From assembly GCF_025698545.1 (NCBI RefSeq), contig NC_068575.1, forward strand, positions 61,513,980-61,577,979: a stretch of DNA of 64,000 nucleotides, written 5' to 3'. This DNA comes from Gossypium raimondii. Taxonomy: Eukaryota; Streptophyta; Magnoliopsida; Malvales; Malvaceae. A model generated the notes under the pieces. That model was not told the origin of the DNA, did no database searches, and was given only the letters and a program-made list of their open reading frames with translations. The translations under genes and the position numbers were made by a program. Shown piece after piece: positions 1-12,803 of this stretch. Each line of letters opens with the position of its first letter. Within the stretch, counting starts at the first letter, position 1.

Positions 1-1925
1 CTTTACCTGCAACAAGATAATATTGTTAATAAACGCCGAGTTTTATTTTAAGACCAACCGCCACGCCTCCTTTTTTTGTGGTGGTCCTAAGCCGACTGAA
101 ACTCTAAACGCAGCGTTTGGAGGTGGGTCTTTTGTTGCTATTGGTCCAGTATGGGTTTGGGTTTTGGGTCTCGTTATTGGCCCACCATTTATACCGGTTA
201 TTCAAAATGAATTTACTACCCATTAGCTCCAACTTTATTTTCGATTCGGTTTGAGTTCGGCTTCGGGTTCAACTATGATTTTTTAACTCTATTTTCTTCA
301 TTTTTATTTTTATTTTTTATATTTATATTTACATTATTTATTATTATGATGTGATTAATTGAATTTGTATTATCTAGTAATTGAATTTCAAATCAGTTTA
401 AAAAATACAACAAAATAAATATTATTTGAAGGTATTTATATCTTTTACATTTTGATAAATTTAAAAAATTACGTAAATATGATGGGAATCATGAGATTTG
501 AACTGAAAACATCGTAATCTTTCCTAGTTTAATTTCACCAATTCAATAAAAAAACACATTCGGTTTTTTCACTGTTTTCATAATGAAACCAATTATCTCG
601 AGAATTAACTGGGGTATTGGTTGACTCGCAAACCGATTGAACTGACAGTTGGCCCAGTTAAACATGTTTTCTCTATTTTTTAAAATTATATATATATATA
701 TATATTATGATTTTTGATCTATTGATTGGACTAAGAATAGATGGTTTGGTTGGTTCAACCATCGGTCTACTACCAATTCATTATATTTTTTACCCGTGTC
801 GTAATTTTGTGTTCAAAAATTAAATTATTTTTTCGAACACTTTGTATTGAGTTAGATTTGAATAAAACTCCAATTCAAGAGCTTATTAATATTTAATGCA
901 ATTTTTTAATAGGAAATGAGATCACACCGTTTTAATCTTTATTAAATACGTGTTTAACAAAAGTTTTAACTCGATTCAAATATTTGATAGATAGTAAATT
1001 CAAAGGTTAAAATAAATATTGAAACTGAATTGAGATGATAATACTTAAAATTAATAAAAAACCCTAAAATCCCTAATTAAATTTCCATTCTCTTAAATAT
1101 TAGAATTTTGATGATAGTTTTATAACATAAAAACAGTAAATGATAATGATTATGATAATTATTTGTCTAATAATTTTAAATAGCAAACAAGTAAATGAAG
1201 ACAAATGAGACTAGGTCAGGCAATGGGTGACTTGAACAGGGGCTTCAATTTTTATTCTCATGGATATTTTTACTATAAATAAAATATTTATTGTTCTAGA
1301 AAATATTAGAAGTAAAATATTTGAAAATAATTTATATATTAGTGAGTACGAGGAGTCACTTGACCAATGGTTTGAAGAAGTCGGGGTTAAGTTTGAATAA
1401 AGTATAAACGATGATTAAAGTTATTCATAGATTGAACTACAATTTGATTTAAAATAATTTTCAAACTCGTTTTATTATTCACAATATTAATGAAAAATAA
1501 AAATATAATTTTATAATTATTTAATTATTTAAATCAAATTAAACTAAATTGATTTAGACATGAAATTATTATCTAAATATATTGAGTAAATATTTTAAAA
1601 TAAACATACATTTATTTATTTACGCAAGAAATAAGTTATAATATGGAAATTAAATCGAGATAAAAGATATATATGTAACTTTTTTTTTTGGAAATTTACA
1701 GTCTGGTAAAGTAAAAAAAAAAAAAAAAAGGGGAGTCACTGACGGTAAAACAGGAGTGCGGTGGCTGCACATATAAACTCCTGGATTCACTCACTGATGC
1801 CTGAACAACTTTTCTGGGGTTGCTTTTCCTTGTGAAGAAATCTCAAAGTTTCCTCTTTATTTTTATTTTTATTCTTCCTCTCTAAAATTAACTCAAAAAC
1901 AAAGAAAGGTAAAGGGGAAAAAGAG
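1..1925. other. AT-rich spacer and upstream region of the E2 gene
   Basis: No convincing gene is seen. The stretch is AT-rich, with a short TA microsatellite near 687-705 and a poly-A run near 1712-1729. Around 585-780 there is a diverged repeat with CCAATTA, GGTTGACT and GGTTCAACC motifs; similar sequence recurs near 5285-5430 and 36300-36450, so it is probably a dispersed element. The last ~150 bases, pyrimidine-rich with GAAAGGTAAAGG just before the ATG, look like the promoter and 5' UTR of the downstream E2 gene. The short open frame at 23-226 resembles no family I know. Confidence 0.5.
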
Positions 1926-4397
1926 ATGTCTTCTCCAAGCAAACGCCGAGAGATGGACTTGATGAAACTGTAAAATTTGTTTTTTTACCCAAATTTTTAT
2001 CTAATAGAAATTCTTAATATTGTATTTGTTTTTGGTTTTAATTTTATTTATTTTTTGGGGGCTTATTTTTACTAGGATGATGAGTGACTACAAGGTGGAG
2101 ATGATCAATGATGGCATGCAAGAATTTTATGTTGAATTCAATGGACCAAAAGACAGTAAAAAAAAATCCCTTCTTTAAACCCTCTTTTAATTTTCATTTA
2201 TTTTCATGATCTATCTCTTTACTTTTGCTCAAAACTTGATTTTATTGGGTTTTTCTCATTCATCTCAAAAGTTATCTTCTTTTCTTCGCGTGGAAAGTAT
2301 GTTGACCGTCTTGTTATTGTTACTAGGTTTGAATATTAATGTTTATCTGTATATTTGTGTTTTGTGTTCTTATTTGAGCTGCCCCGTTTTTTATTTCTTT
2401 GAAATTTGTGAATGAGAATAGGATTTATTGATAGATTTGCGTCTCGGGTATTTGATATGGAAATATAACAGGTCCTTATCATGGTGGTGTATGGAAGATT
2501 AGGGTGGAACTCCCAGATGCTTATCCTTATAAATCTCCATCAATTGGCTTTATAAACAAGATCTATCACCCGAATGTTGATGAAATGTAAGGTTTTTTGG
2601 ATGTTGAAATGTTCTAAATTTGGCTTTTAAATGCTCCGTTATTGTTTAATATGTCTTTGAACTATGAGTTTCAGGTCTGGTTCAGTTTGTTTGGATGTCA
2701 TCAATCAGACTTGGAGCCCTATGTTCGGTAAGCATTGTACACTATATTTGGTTTTCTTGATTCTTTCTTGTTTTAATGCTGTTAATATTACTCTTGGAAC
2801 TCGACAATTGCATTAACTTGTTTATTTTTTTCAACTCTTCTGTTCGATTTTTAGATCTGGTAAATGTCTTTGAAGTGTTTCTTCCTCAACTTCTTTTATA
2901 TCCCAACCCATCGGATCCATTGAATGGAGAAGCTGCTGCTCTTATGATGCGTGATCGTGCTGCCTATGAACAAAGAGTTAAAGGTGAGCATTTTTGCTCA
3001 AGCTTTTCTATGAGTTAACAGTCCTGTAGCAGTGAGCTTACAAGAAATTTTTGTGGCCATTCATGTTGTTAAAAGAACTCACATGAGGCCACGAGTCTCA
3101 CATGTTGGGAGCCGGAAAATTGTGTCTATAACATTTGACCACTTACCCTATTTAACTTAAATTTGATTAGCTGATGAGTAATGCCCATCTTATTGAGTAG
3201 TCGAGAATCTTGAACTTTATCAAAAGTCTAAACTAGGTAGCACAATCTAAACCAGTTCCGGTTTTAGTCTTTAAATGCCTTGGCATTATAGTTTTGTACC
3301 ATTACATGTTTTATTCCATTTAGATGAAAAGGTTGATAATGGTATTAGTCCTTGATGTTTGAAAATCATGTTGCTTGAACTCTTCATTTTGCTTGAAGTA
3401 TCCATATTTAACACTCGTGTCTGACATATATGTGGACCTGGGTATGGGAATATGATATTCCAAGGGCCTTTCAAATACATGGAAGTTTTTTTGAATATAC
3501 CCATAAGGGACACTTGTATCCAACACTGACACCCGAGTCCAAACTACTTGGGTGAGAATTGCTTAGCCTTTTATGTTGATGTTTGTACCATTTGAGGGGA
3601 TACTCGTGAATCATTTGCATTTTTCTGTAAGTTATCATATTTAGCTGTGAGTACAAGCCAGTTTCGTTTCTATTTGGTGTTATATCATTTACCTGCAAGT
3701 TGCTTTAGAGTAGTCATCATGCTTACAGAAATCAAGTGGAATGTTTTTATCTTTGGTTCTTTCTATGTTTCGATTTTAAAGAACATAATTCGTGCATTGT
3801 AAACCTTGTGGTATTTTGATTGAACCAAGAAGAAAGATTTTCTTAGAGATAATGCAATTAGCAGGTATATTTATCGGCCTAGCTATGTGAAAGCATGGTG
3901 AGACGAGTTTCTTTTCTAGTGAATATGAAAATGAGATCTTGTCGATTGCAAATACTATTCCCTATGCCTCATAATTTCATTTTTTGCTTGAGGAAAGATT
4001 TTATTGTATGTTTCTTCGCAGATGTTTTACCGTGCGAAATAAATGACAGTATTTTAGTTGCTTAAAATTCTTTGTTGCCATTCCATTTTTCCTTTTCTCG
4101 GTCACTGGTAATAAGTTATGGGAACATTTATCATCCTTGACAATATCTGGCATTGTATATTGTTCTTTCATTGCCATTTCACTTCTGTAGCAACATTCTT
4201 CAATTTAAGGAATCTGATCGTTTTGCAATGCTTACGAATGTTTATCGTTCTTTGGATTTCCAGAGTATTGTGAGAAATATGCCAAACCCGAAGACATTGG
4301 AGCAAAGGCGGAAGAGAAGTCAAGCGACGAAGAGCTGAGTGAAGATGAATATGCTGCCTCCGATGATGAGGAAATCGCCGGAAAACCCGATCCTTAA
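1926..4397 (+). CDS. UBC5: Ubiquitin-conjugating enzyme E2 (UBC4/5/6 group)
   Basis: Six exons: 1926-1969, 2076-2155, 2472-2586, 2675-2727, 2855-2983 and 4264-4397, all with GT-AG borders. Together they encode 184 residues in one frame. The enzyme takes activated ubiquitin from E1 on a catalytic cysteine and passes it to substrates with an E3, in cytosol or nucleus. Seen: the start [20 protein letters not shown] typical of this plant subgroup, the HPN motif at about 74-76, catalytic Cys85 in GSVCLD, the conserved [19 protein letters not shown] stretch, and an acidic tail after the fold ([11 protein letters not shown], ending AGKPDP). Length and tail match Arabidopsis UBC4/5/6 as recalled. Intron 5 (2984-4263) is long and holds only diverged repeat-like sequence. 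Which of UBC4, 5 or 6 is closest is not resolved. Confidence 0.93.
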
Positions 4398-5664
4398 GCC
4401 AACATAAGATTACCCTTTTTTTTCCTAGAGAAAAAATTGTGTGTTGTACATTGATATTTTCAGGTCCAGGAAAATTTGAAGTTGAACAAAAACTATGAGG
4501 GGGGGACTTATGGAAAAAATTTCCAACCCCTTGTTTTTCTGTCTATTTTCCATGGATGTTGTGTAAATTAAAATCAACTGTTTACTTAAATATTTTCAAA
4601 CTTCCATCCTCTCTGTTTTAAGACTTAAAAAGCTGCGATTTGCTTATGCTACTGTTCTTCATGTGATTGCATATGTGCACGGGAAATCGCCATGGCTGCA
4701 CAGGAAAAATGGGTTCTCTTTCTTTTTTAAGTTACTAAATCTCTGGTGGATCTTACTATACTGATCTGCTCTGTTTCTGACAGAACTGAGCTCTGAATTT
4801 AAAAAAAACTGTAGAAATGTACGAAAACAGTAACATTACAGACTGTACTTAAATACATCCTCTTTTCTCTACTTTTTTGCCTCTTTTTTTACAGCCTACT
4901 GCTTTTCTCTCTTGTGAATGAGAGCAATGGGACCTTGGGATTAGCAATTATGAGCGACAAAACAATGAGGTAGGCACGTTTTAATGTTGGAAGATCCAGT
5001 CCAGTTCTGGTCCTGCAAATCAACATGGCCGGTCCATTACTATGGGGTTTTAGGTGGGTTTATGCTTAACATAAACCAAACCTTATCTATCTATATAACC
5101 AGGTTACAGGTAGTCTGGACTTTTATAACGGTTTATTATTCTCGCTTGTATCCGACTCGTATAAGAGCCAAGTCTTTGAATACGAGCATGACCTCTCTGC
5201 TTCCGATGAAGAAATCTAGTCCAGCTCCTAACATGAATCAGCAGCTGCATGTCAACATTGTTTTTCAAACGAATCGGTAATCGAATTAATTAGACCACCA
5301 GTTCATCTAAATAAAAAAGTTATTAAAAATATAAAAATGAAAAATTCAGTTTAATTAATTTAATTGTCAATTTAATCGATTTAACTGATTCATATCGAAT
5401 CTCGATTTAATCGATTCAAAACTATTATTCAATCTATTATATTGACGTTGAGTCGGATCTTGTTCAAAGATCCTTGGATGTCTATGCTCTTATCTATGTA
5501 AACCTATTTCTCACAAAAGGAGTTCTTGTCCATGCCATCATGTCTCTTTGTCTGCTCAAAAACCATTTCCTTTCTCTTGATTCAATGTATATGATAGTTA
5601 GGTTTATGTCATTTTCCATATTATTTGCAGATAACCTTCTTTTTTTTTCAGTTGGCTAAGCGCA
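4398..5664. other. Intergenic spacer after the E2 gene
   Basis: The first ~230 bases are probably the E2 3' UTR, with TTTTCC-rich sequence and AATAAA-like signals. No protein family is recognised in the rest, although a frame is open at 4984-5280. A diverged repeat with ATCGATTTAA and ATTGAATTAA motifs lies at about 5280-5430 and resembles sequence near 585-780. Confidence 0.4.
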
Positions 5665-6060
5665 ATAGTTTTTAAAATTAGCATAATAGTAATTTTAACC
5701 CTCAACATTTATACATTATATTAATTTAATCTTGATTTTAAAAATTTAACCCTCAACATTTTACACATTGTGTATGTTGATCTTATATGCACTTTTGCTT
5801 TTCTTTGTGACTTTTCACCTAAAAGCTAAAAAATAAATTTATCAACTAAATTTGATTGAAAACATACAAAATTTAAGATAATATTTTTAAAAAATTAACC
5901 TTTAATGTCACAAAAAATCAAAATGCAAAAAAATAATAATTAAATTACACCATGTGTAAAGATTGAGGTTAAATTATTTTAAAATCATGATTAAATTGAC
6001 ATAATTTATAAATATCAAGGATTAAAGTTATTATTATACCAATTTTAAAAACTATAAGTG
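5665..6060. mobile_element. MITE, family C
   Basis: The ends are imperfect inverted repeats. The left end has TTTTTAAAATTAGCATAATA then a run reading CTCAACATTTATACATT. The right end has the complement (ATAATTTATAAATATCAAGGATTAAAG, then TTATTATACCAATTTTAAAA). There is no coding capacity. Related sequence occurs at 12255-12430 and 44103-44450. I could not fix a target-site duplication, so the superfamily is open. Confidence 0.55.
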
Positions 6061-6388
6061 ACATATATAGTATTACCAATGATCCATTGGATTTGTGGTG
6101 CTCAATTCATAATCTCCCCGACATCACTTTTCTTCTTCACCAATCACTCCAAGCATTAGTGGTAATGGTTGCCATTTTTGTCATTTCATTACCACACTCA
6201 ATGATGTTTAACCAGTGCCCCCTTACCTTTTTGCTTAACTTTAATCATTTCCCTAATGTGCTACCATGTTTATCTGCAAACCATAACATATTCTTCCTCC
6301 CCCTATATCCCCATATCTACCCAACCTATACCATTCCTACACACTGCAACCCCAGTATCTATCTTGTCTTGTCTGGTTTCTTTTTTTA

Positions 6389-8291
6389 ATGATGTCTGAA
6401 CTTGAAGAAGATTCTTTAAAGCTTCCAGTACTTGATCTAACCCAACCTGATAATATTGAATCCTCTTTCTTGTCTTCTCTCTTAAAAGCTTGTCAAGAAT
6501 GGGGTTTCTTTTATGTTACCAACCATGGCATCCCCATTAATCTATTTACCAAAATTCGTGAATTTTCGAACCATATATTTCATCTTGGTTCAGACACTAA
6601 GCTCAAGCTTGGTCCATCATCTTGTCTTAAAACATATACTCCCCATTTCATTGCTTCTCCTTATTTCGAAAGCTTAAAAGTAAGTGGACCGGATTTCTTT
6701 GATTCTTCTAAAGCTTCCATTGATGAACTCTTTGGCCAGCACAAGCCTGAATTTAGGTAACAATTTTGTTCATTGCATTCGGTTTTGGTGATAACGGTTC
6801 GGTTTTTAAGGGTTAATATAAATTCTAGTAAATTGAACAGAATTTTTTTTTGTCTACTATCTAGATCCATTTTAGTCACTTGGAAAGGTTTTTTTTTAAT
6901 GATGTAACACAATTTCAGGCAAAAGTACTATGAGGCCTTTGTATTTAGAGTTAAATTGTACTCATAAAGGACAAATTAATCCTTGTACATTAAATCAAAA
7001 AGGAAATCAGTCTTTTTGTTAAAAATTTAATTTATTTCTACTGTTAAAAATTGATTATTGTATATCAACATGATGTACACATGGCATGCCATTGCCATGT
7101 AGCAGTCTATTTTTTGAGTAGATAAGACAAAATGCAATCTGAGTATTAGTATAAGGGCCTCCATGGTACTTTTACCTACAATTTAAAAGTATTACCTTAC
7201 TAAATTTTTATACCTTGTCGTGTCAAAATAGACTTAACTATCAATTTCAATTACCAAAATAAATAAAAAAGATATAAATATTAAAATAGGCCTAATTGCG
7301 AAGTTGATATATTATAATAATATTACAGCAATTATGAGTGTAGGTAAACAATTGAATTTAATAAAAAAACCTTAAATTTAATTGATACAAAATGGATGGG
7401 ATCATTAGACTTTTCAATTAAAAAAATACAATTTATATAATATTTTAAGTTATATCACTAATTTAAATATATTTTATATTATAAAATTATAAATTAATTA
7501 AAATATATAGAATTCAATTCAATTAGAGTAATTGTTAGATTTTAATTTATTGCCAGCAACCTCTTAGTCTAGTGGCAAGAGAATTATATTGTAAGCATGA
7601 GAGCTTGAATTCGATCTCAAATAACTCTATTCCTCGTATTCAATTATAAAAAAATATATATTCATGTGCATTAATTGTTGATTTATTCAGTGAGATATTA
7701 CAAGAGTATGGGAACCATATGATGAAGTTGTCAAAAAAGATCATTGAGATCATATTAAAGAGTTTAGGAACCGGTTACGAAAAAAGGTTCCTTGATTCGG
7801 AATTCGGGAACTGTCACGGATACATGAGGATAGTGAACTACACGCCACCAAGCAACGTTGAAGAAAACCAAGTCGAAGGGCTTGGAATGCATACCGACAT
7901 GAGTTGCATAACGATTGTGTTTCAAGACGAGCTCGGCGGCTTACAGATGAGATCGAAAGACGGTAAGTGGTTAAACATAGATCCGTGCAAGAATTCATTA
8001 GTAGTTAACATAGGAGACCTAATGCAGGCATGGAGCAACGGACGATTACGATCGTCCGAACACCGGGTTGTTTTGAGACGGTCCCGGAACCGGTTTTCGT
8101 TAGTGTTCTTTTGGTGCTTTGAAGATGAAAAGGAAGTTATTGCACCAAATGAAATTGTGGGAAATGGTAACCCTAGAATTTACCATCCATTTGTTTGCTT
8201 GAAATATATAAAGTTTAGGGAAAGTAATGAGGTAGGTAAATTTGAGAAAATTGGCTACACCGTAAAAGATTTTGCTGGGTTAAATGTTTAA
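6389..8291 (+). CDS. 2-oxoglutarate/Fe(II)-dependent dioxygenase, gibberellin-oxidase-like
   Basis: Two exons, 6389-6756 and 7691-8291, joined in phase to give 322 residues. An N-terminal DIOX_N region contains the family signature CQEWGFFYVTNHGIP. The C-terminal 2OG-Fe(II) domain supplies the iron ligands His190 and Asp192 (GMHTDMSC) and His247 (SSEHRVV), and the 2-oxoglutarate binder Arg257 with Ser259 (RFS). The NYTPP segment upstream also fits plant soluble dioxygenases. Members hydroxylate small molecules such as gibberellins or flavonoids in the cytosol. The layout resembles Arabidopsis 'gibberellin 20-oxidase-like' proteins, but the substrate cannot be told from sequence. The start may be either of two adjacent ATGs (6389 or 6392). 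The single intron carries a MULE-like MITE and a SINE-like piece; nothing looks broken. Confidence 0.88.
6918..7176. mobile_element. MULE-like MITE, family A, in the dioxygenase intron
   Basis: The left end GGCAAAAGTACTATGAGGCC and the right end (complement of GGTAAAAGTACCATGGAGGC) form terminal inverted repeats. The body is about 259 bp and non-coding. The flanks share an imperfect repeat, ACAATTTCA against ACAATTTAA. The same family occurs at 19575-19929, 24544-24913 and 45121-45502, with a half copy at 8442. Confidence 0.75.
7552..7664 (+). repeat. tRNA-derived SINE-like fragment
   Basis: The stretch reads TTAGTCTAGTGGCAAGAGAA (A-box-like) followed about 30 bases later by GCTTGAATTCGATCTC (B-box-like), then a short tail ending in poly-A and TA. 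This is the arrangement of a tRNA-related SINE head. It does not fold as a complete tRNA. It lies at the end of the dioxygenase intron, about 25 bases before the exon 2 acceptor. Confidence 0.4.
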
Positions 8292-9221
8292 CCATTGCAT
8301 TTACCTTTGAATGTCAGCAGTAAAATAGTTGTAATGCATTTTATCACTGAATCTTTGTTTCTATAAGACAAAAAGTTTTGCCTAAATTTTATACAGTAAA
8401 TATGAATCAACTACCAAATCTAACTGATTAGAATACGGAATGGTAAAAGTGCCATGAAAGTCATCGTATTAAGAGTTGAGTTATATTTTGTCTCTTTTAT
8501 TTAAAAATGAAAAATTAACCCCTACGTGTTAAATTAAAGCGCAAACATATCCTGGTGAAATAATCATCTATTTCTAATATTAATTTATTTAAATATTTTA
8601 ACAATTTTCTTTTAAAAATAAATCTAATCATATCCATTTATACGCTTGGATTATAAATAATCATGAGTATTACCTATTAAGAAACCCAACAAAGTTCCTT
8701 CATTTCAAGCCCCACACTCTTTTAATTATTGTTTTGTTTAAAGGGCTTTTATTTAAAATTTTAAATAAGTTACATTACATATCATAAATTCTTCTATCAC
8801 TTAAATATAAAAAAATTATAAAATAATCACTCAATTATTTAATTTTATCTTTATTCACACTAATAATAACAACTTTGACCTATCATATCTTTTTACAAGC
8901 TTTGTCAGCTTTTTTATCTTATATTTTATTTCCTTTTATGCTTTTTTTTTTTTTGACTTTTAGCCCAGATCAACCCCCTTTTCTTTTGCCTTTGTTTAAA
9001 GCCTTCTTAATTAATACAATTCGACCCGATTTTTTTTCTGAAAGGTGAAACGTGGGTATTCTTTAAATCCATTAGATAATCAAAATAATAGGGTTTCTTG
9101 CATTGCACGGAAACTGATTTTTTTTTTCAGAAAAGTTCAAAAGATTGAATAACTTAGGGTTTTTTCAGAACTTACAAGGGATATAAACTAGGCTAAATTT
9201 CCCTTCAATCGAACTGAAATA
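8292..9221. other. Spacer between the converging dioxygenase and bHLH genes
   Basis: This stretch holds the 3' flanks of two convergent genes. A half copy of the family A MITE starts at about 8442 (GGTAAAAGTGCCATGAAAGT) and fades by about 8580 with no matching right end. The rest is AT-rich, with poly-T runs near 8941-8955, and nothing else is recognised. Confidence 0.5.
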
Positions 9222-11627
9222 TTACACAAAGGTTAAAGATTGAACCTTTTGTAATAATGCTTGCTTGATTGTCCCTGGTTTTGCAACACTTGATCCTTTG
9301 TACTGCAATCAATGTCCCAAAAAGAAAACATTAACGGTAACAGACTTGGTTTCTGAAACATGTTCTTACAAACGCATAAGCTAAAAAGATTGTTTTACCT
9401 TTGATTTTATGGTCACAGAAAGAATCCCTTCGATGGTAGACGATTGAACAGAGTGGCAATCCAAATCAAGTACGCTTAGAGCATCCATTATCTCGAACAG
9501 AATTCCATCCCGCCATCGACACTTAAACTCGATTGTTAAATCCTTGTTGTTCGTACTAACGGTTAGATTTTCGGTCGAGCCGTCTTTAGATGCAACATGG
9601 TCGATATCCTGTTTTGTTTCCTCAATATCGTACGCTTTCCTTTTATTTGAGGAAGCCGATTTGTTTCCGTTGGTGACTTTGTTACTGGATGTTCGCTCAG
9701 CACGATCCCGATGATGTTTCTGTTTCGTTTTAGTCTCAGACTCGGTTAATTCTCTGCAACATTCCAATTCTTCAACTCTTCTTTCGAGGTCTTGTAGGTA
9801 CTCTATTGTATCATCTAAGATAGAAACTTTATCAGCCTGCATTGTGAAAGTTAAAATTAGTGAAGGCCCTATTATGAATAACAAAGGGGAATGGGGTATT
9901 AAGCTACCTTGCTATTCGTAGGGACCAATGATTTGAGGATCATAAGTCGTTCGTTTATTTTTTCCCGACGCCTCCTCTCTGATAAGACGTGGCTTTTACA
10001 AAGTTCATCCGCTTCTGGTCTCCAAACCGCATCTCCAACACCATCACCGCCTTGTGGAGATTTAAGCAATCCTTTATCATGCATCCGAGGGACTTCAAAC
10101 AACATCTTCTTCAATAACTTTTGAGGGATTTCAACCTTTGCTTTCCGATATTTCACCGAGCTATTCATCTTCCAGCTAATGAACCCGGATTCCTTGTTCG
10201 AGTTTCCAAAATGCGGTCCCAGAATAAACTGGTGCGAGCTCTTTAATAGGACCGACACGACGGTTCGGTAGTGCATATCATCGCTTATAGGATCAAAAGC
10301 AGCCCGGTTTATACGATCACACTCTTCGACATCTCGGAAATCATTGTCATTATCATTTTCACCCTGGCACAGAGGAACAACATCTTCATGATCAGAAAAG
10401 GTTTGAGATATGCAGTCACTTGTATTCAAAGAATGGTGGTCATCCATGAATTGCCAACTTTGCACCTGAGAAGCCCCACCATTCACGAACGGATCTTCTG
10501 CTGGTTGGTTAGGCTCAAAACCATCCGAAATCTCGTTTGGAGAACCTCTTTCTAGTTGTTCACAGCCTAAAAACGGACTCAATTCGGACTCAATTTCGTT
10601 CGGACCAAGACCTGGACAAGCTACATCATTGATGTTCCCTGTTATCGTCTCCGGAGCATCCAACAACAAACTTTTAACACGATGAATAAGACCGAGGTCC
10701 TTCAATACCTACAGAACTCAATCAAACATAGGACTTAAAACTCGAAATAAATCCACATTAAAAACCAAATTATGTCCAAAAAAAAAAGTTACCAAATCAG
10801 TCACACCAAGCTCAATCACACCTCCTGCATATGGAAAGCATACTACTGTCTGAATAGACGCGCTCTGATAGAACCGATTGACAACATTTCCGAGCCATGG
10901 AAACAGAAACCAAACTGTCAATTTACTAACTTATAAACCGGTCTGGAAACTTAACCAAACCATTAAAAGCACATGAATGAACCAACCTTAGCAACCAGTG
11001 AACGACTAAACACTTTACTATCTGCATATTGAGCATTACATAGCCAAATAGGTTGACCAATTGATAATGTTCTTCCAGGCAATCTATCAAACACTTCAAA
11101 CCCAAATAAGTTGACTAAAATGCTAAAAAAACATGGGGAAAAAATGGGAAAAAAAATATTTTACCCTTGGTCAATGTTGAATACAAATGACATACAGACC
11201 AAATAATACCATTCAGTAGCAGTGAGATCTTCAGGGGATAATGCAACTGAAGGTCTTTTAGTATGAGGACTAGTTTCACCAGCTGAAAGTGATTCAAATA
11301 GTTCTCTTAATTGCTCACTTCTTTGTAAACCTAGTTGGTCATCAGCTTTAGGTTCAAAAGATTGAACTGTTTTCCTTGTCTTTATATCTCCATTGTAATA
11401 ACCATCACCCCATTCCAAGACCCTGCAAGTGTGTTGTTTAAAAGACAAAGAAGAACATAAAAATGGGGGCAAAAAAAAAAATGGAACATGTTATGTTACC
11501 CTGGTTGTTTAGCTGAAATGGACCAGAAAATCCCATAGCTCCATTGAATGTTTCTAACAGCAAGAGCAAATTGTTGCTTCAAGTTCATTGGGACCTTCTC
11601 TTGATTTTGAACCCCAGTAGTAGCCAT
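9222..11627 (-). CDS. GL3: bHLH transcription factor of the GL3/EGL3 (MYC, subgroup IIIf) type
   Basis: Seven exons in transcript order: 11627-11500, 11422-11165, 11083-10987, 10864-10793, 10708-9908, 9836-9399 and 9302-9222. They encode 624 residues. Residues 1-180 form the bHLH-MYC N-terminal domain that binds R2R3-MYB partners (RNIQWSYGIFW, GVLEWGDGYYNG, DLTATEWYYLVCMSFVF, SASIQTVVCFP). An acidic, Asp/Asn-rich middle follows. The bHLH is at about 424-473, with basic region HVLSERRRREKINER and ADKVSILDDTIEYLQDLERR in helix 2, split by intron 5 after SLVPTNSK. An ACT-like dimerisation region ends the protein. Arabidopsis GL3/EGL3 act in nuclear MYB-bHLH-WD40 complexes controlling trichomes and anthocyanin. 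The sequence looks like cotton DEL65 from recall. All motifs appear intact. Confidence 0.92.
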
Positions 11628-12131
11628 TTGAAGGTTTATCTACGTTTAAAAACTATATATATTTATACATACATATATGAACAGAAACATGTGCTATATA
11701 GCTGAAGATGATGATTCTTTTTAACCCCAAAAACAGCAAAACATAGATGGGTTTTTATCTAACTATAATGACAGTTTTTGCCTAAACCAGAAACAACTCA
11801 GAGCTCAAAACCCAACATCTTTTTTTTTCAATGGGTAAGACCTAAAAGGTGGTGTTTTGGCCTTTTGGGGAGGTAGCTATGAAGCTCAAAAAACCAGATG
11901 AAAATGGGGTAAGAAAAAGAGAATTGGCAATGCTCATTAACAGAATCAAGTAGGCCGAGTTGCAATTAAGTTCCTCTTACAGTACAGAGCTAAAATATTA
12001 TAAATAAATAAACAAATAACACTCACTTTGATGGACAAAGAAACAAAAATGATGTAAGAAAGAAAAAAAACTCACTTTGATTGAAAGTTTGAAACACAAA
12101 AAAATCAAAAGATAAAATATTAACATATTAA
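11628..12131. other. Promoter and 5' flank of the bHLH gene
   Basis: This lies directly upstream of the bHLH ATG. A TATATATTTATA stretch at 11653-11666 on + is close to the ATG. Purine-rich stretches follow near 11890-11925 and 12040-12080. No open frame of interest is present. Core promoter position cannot be assigned with confidence. Confidence 0.35.
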
Positions 12132-12430
12132 GGGTAAATTGCATTAATAGTCACCCAATTATTAGTAAAATTTTATTTTGATCATTCAACTATGAAAAGT
12201 TATATAAATTTGTCACTCAATTGTTCAATTTTGTTTTTCTGTCACAAGCTAGCTAATGTTGATAGCTTTTAAAATTAGCATAATAACTACTTTAACTCTC
12301 AACATTTATATATTGTGTCAATTTAGTCTTAATTTTTAAAAATATAACCCTTACCACTTACACATTGTGTAATTTATTTTTATTTTTTGTAATTTCATTT
12401 TTCCTTGTCACCTTTTATCTAAAAACTTGA
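12132..12430. mobile_element. Truncated MITE composite (family B end plus family C sequence)
   Basis: It starts with GGGTAAATTGCATTAATAGT, the family B terminus, then TCACCCAATTATTAG and a further TCACTCAATTGTTC. From about 12255 it passes into family C sequence (TTTTAAAATTAGCATAATAA, CTCAACATTTATATATTGTG). A similar order appears at 43950-44545. The right end is missing. Confidence 0.5.
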
Positions 12431-12803
12431 TTGAAAATATAAAAAATAATAATCTTCTTTTGGTGGGATTTGGTAATCTAAATCTGTGTCAATTTTCTAT
12501 TATCCAATGATTTCACATCTTTGAATGCTTGAAAAAGTGAGCTATCATGTTTACAATATTTTTTCTTAAAAAAAAAAGATAATTAGAATTAACTTGGAGT
12601 TATTACAAGTAATATTTATTATTAACTTAAAGTTAAAGAGCATGAAGTAAGTAGTATTAGTCTTGGAATGGAACATGTGCAAGAAATAGATTAGTTAAAT
12701 ACTAAGAGACAGAAACACAGTCAGAGACACAGACAAAAGGTCACTGTTTATAGTCAAGCTCATCGGAGAGTGCAAAATAAATAAATTTCACTCTTTTCCC
12801 TGC

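Noticed and set aside
23-226. Possible end of a protein gene at the window edge
   Set aside because: The 67-codon frame (GGGSFVAIGPVWVW) has no recognisable family and no splice context; composition looks like chance.
4984-5280. 98-codon open frame on +
   Set aside because: No domain, no start context, and part of the region overlaps a dispersed repeat; treated as chance.
7561-7625. Possible tRNA gene
   Set aside because: A and B box-like words exist, but arms do not pair as a tRNA and no anticodon loop can be set; better explained as a SINE head.
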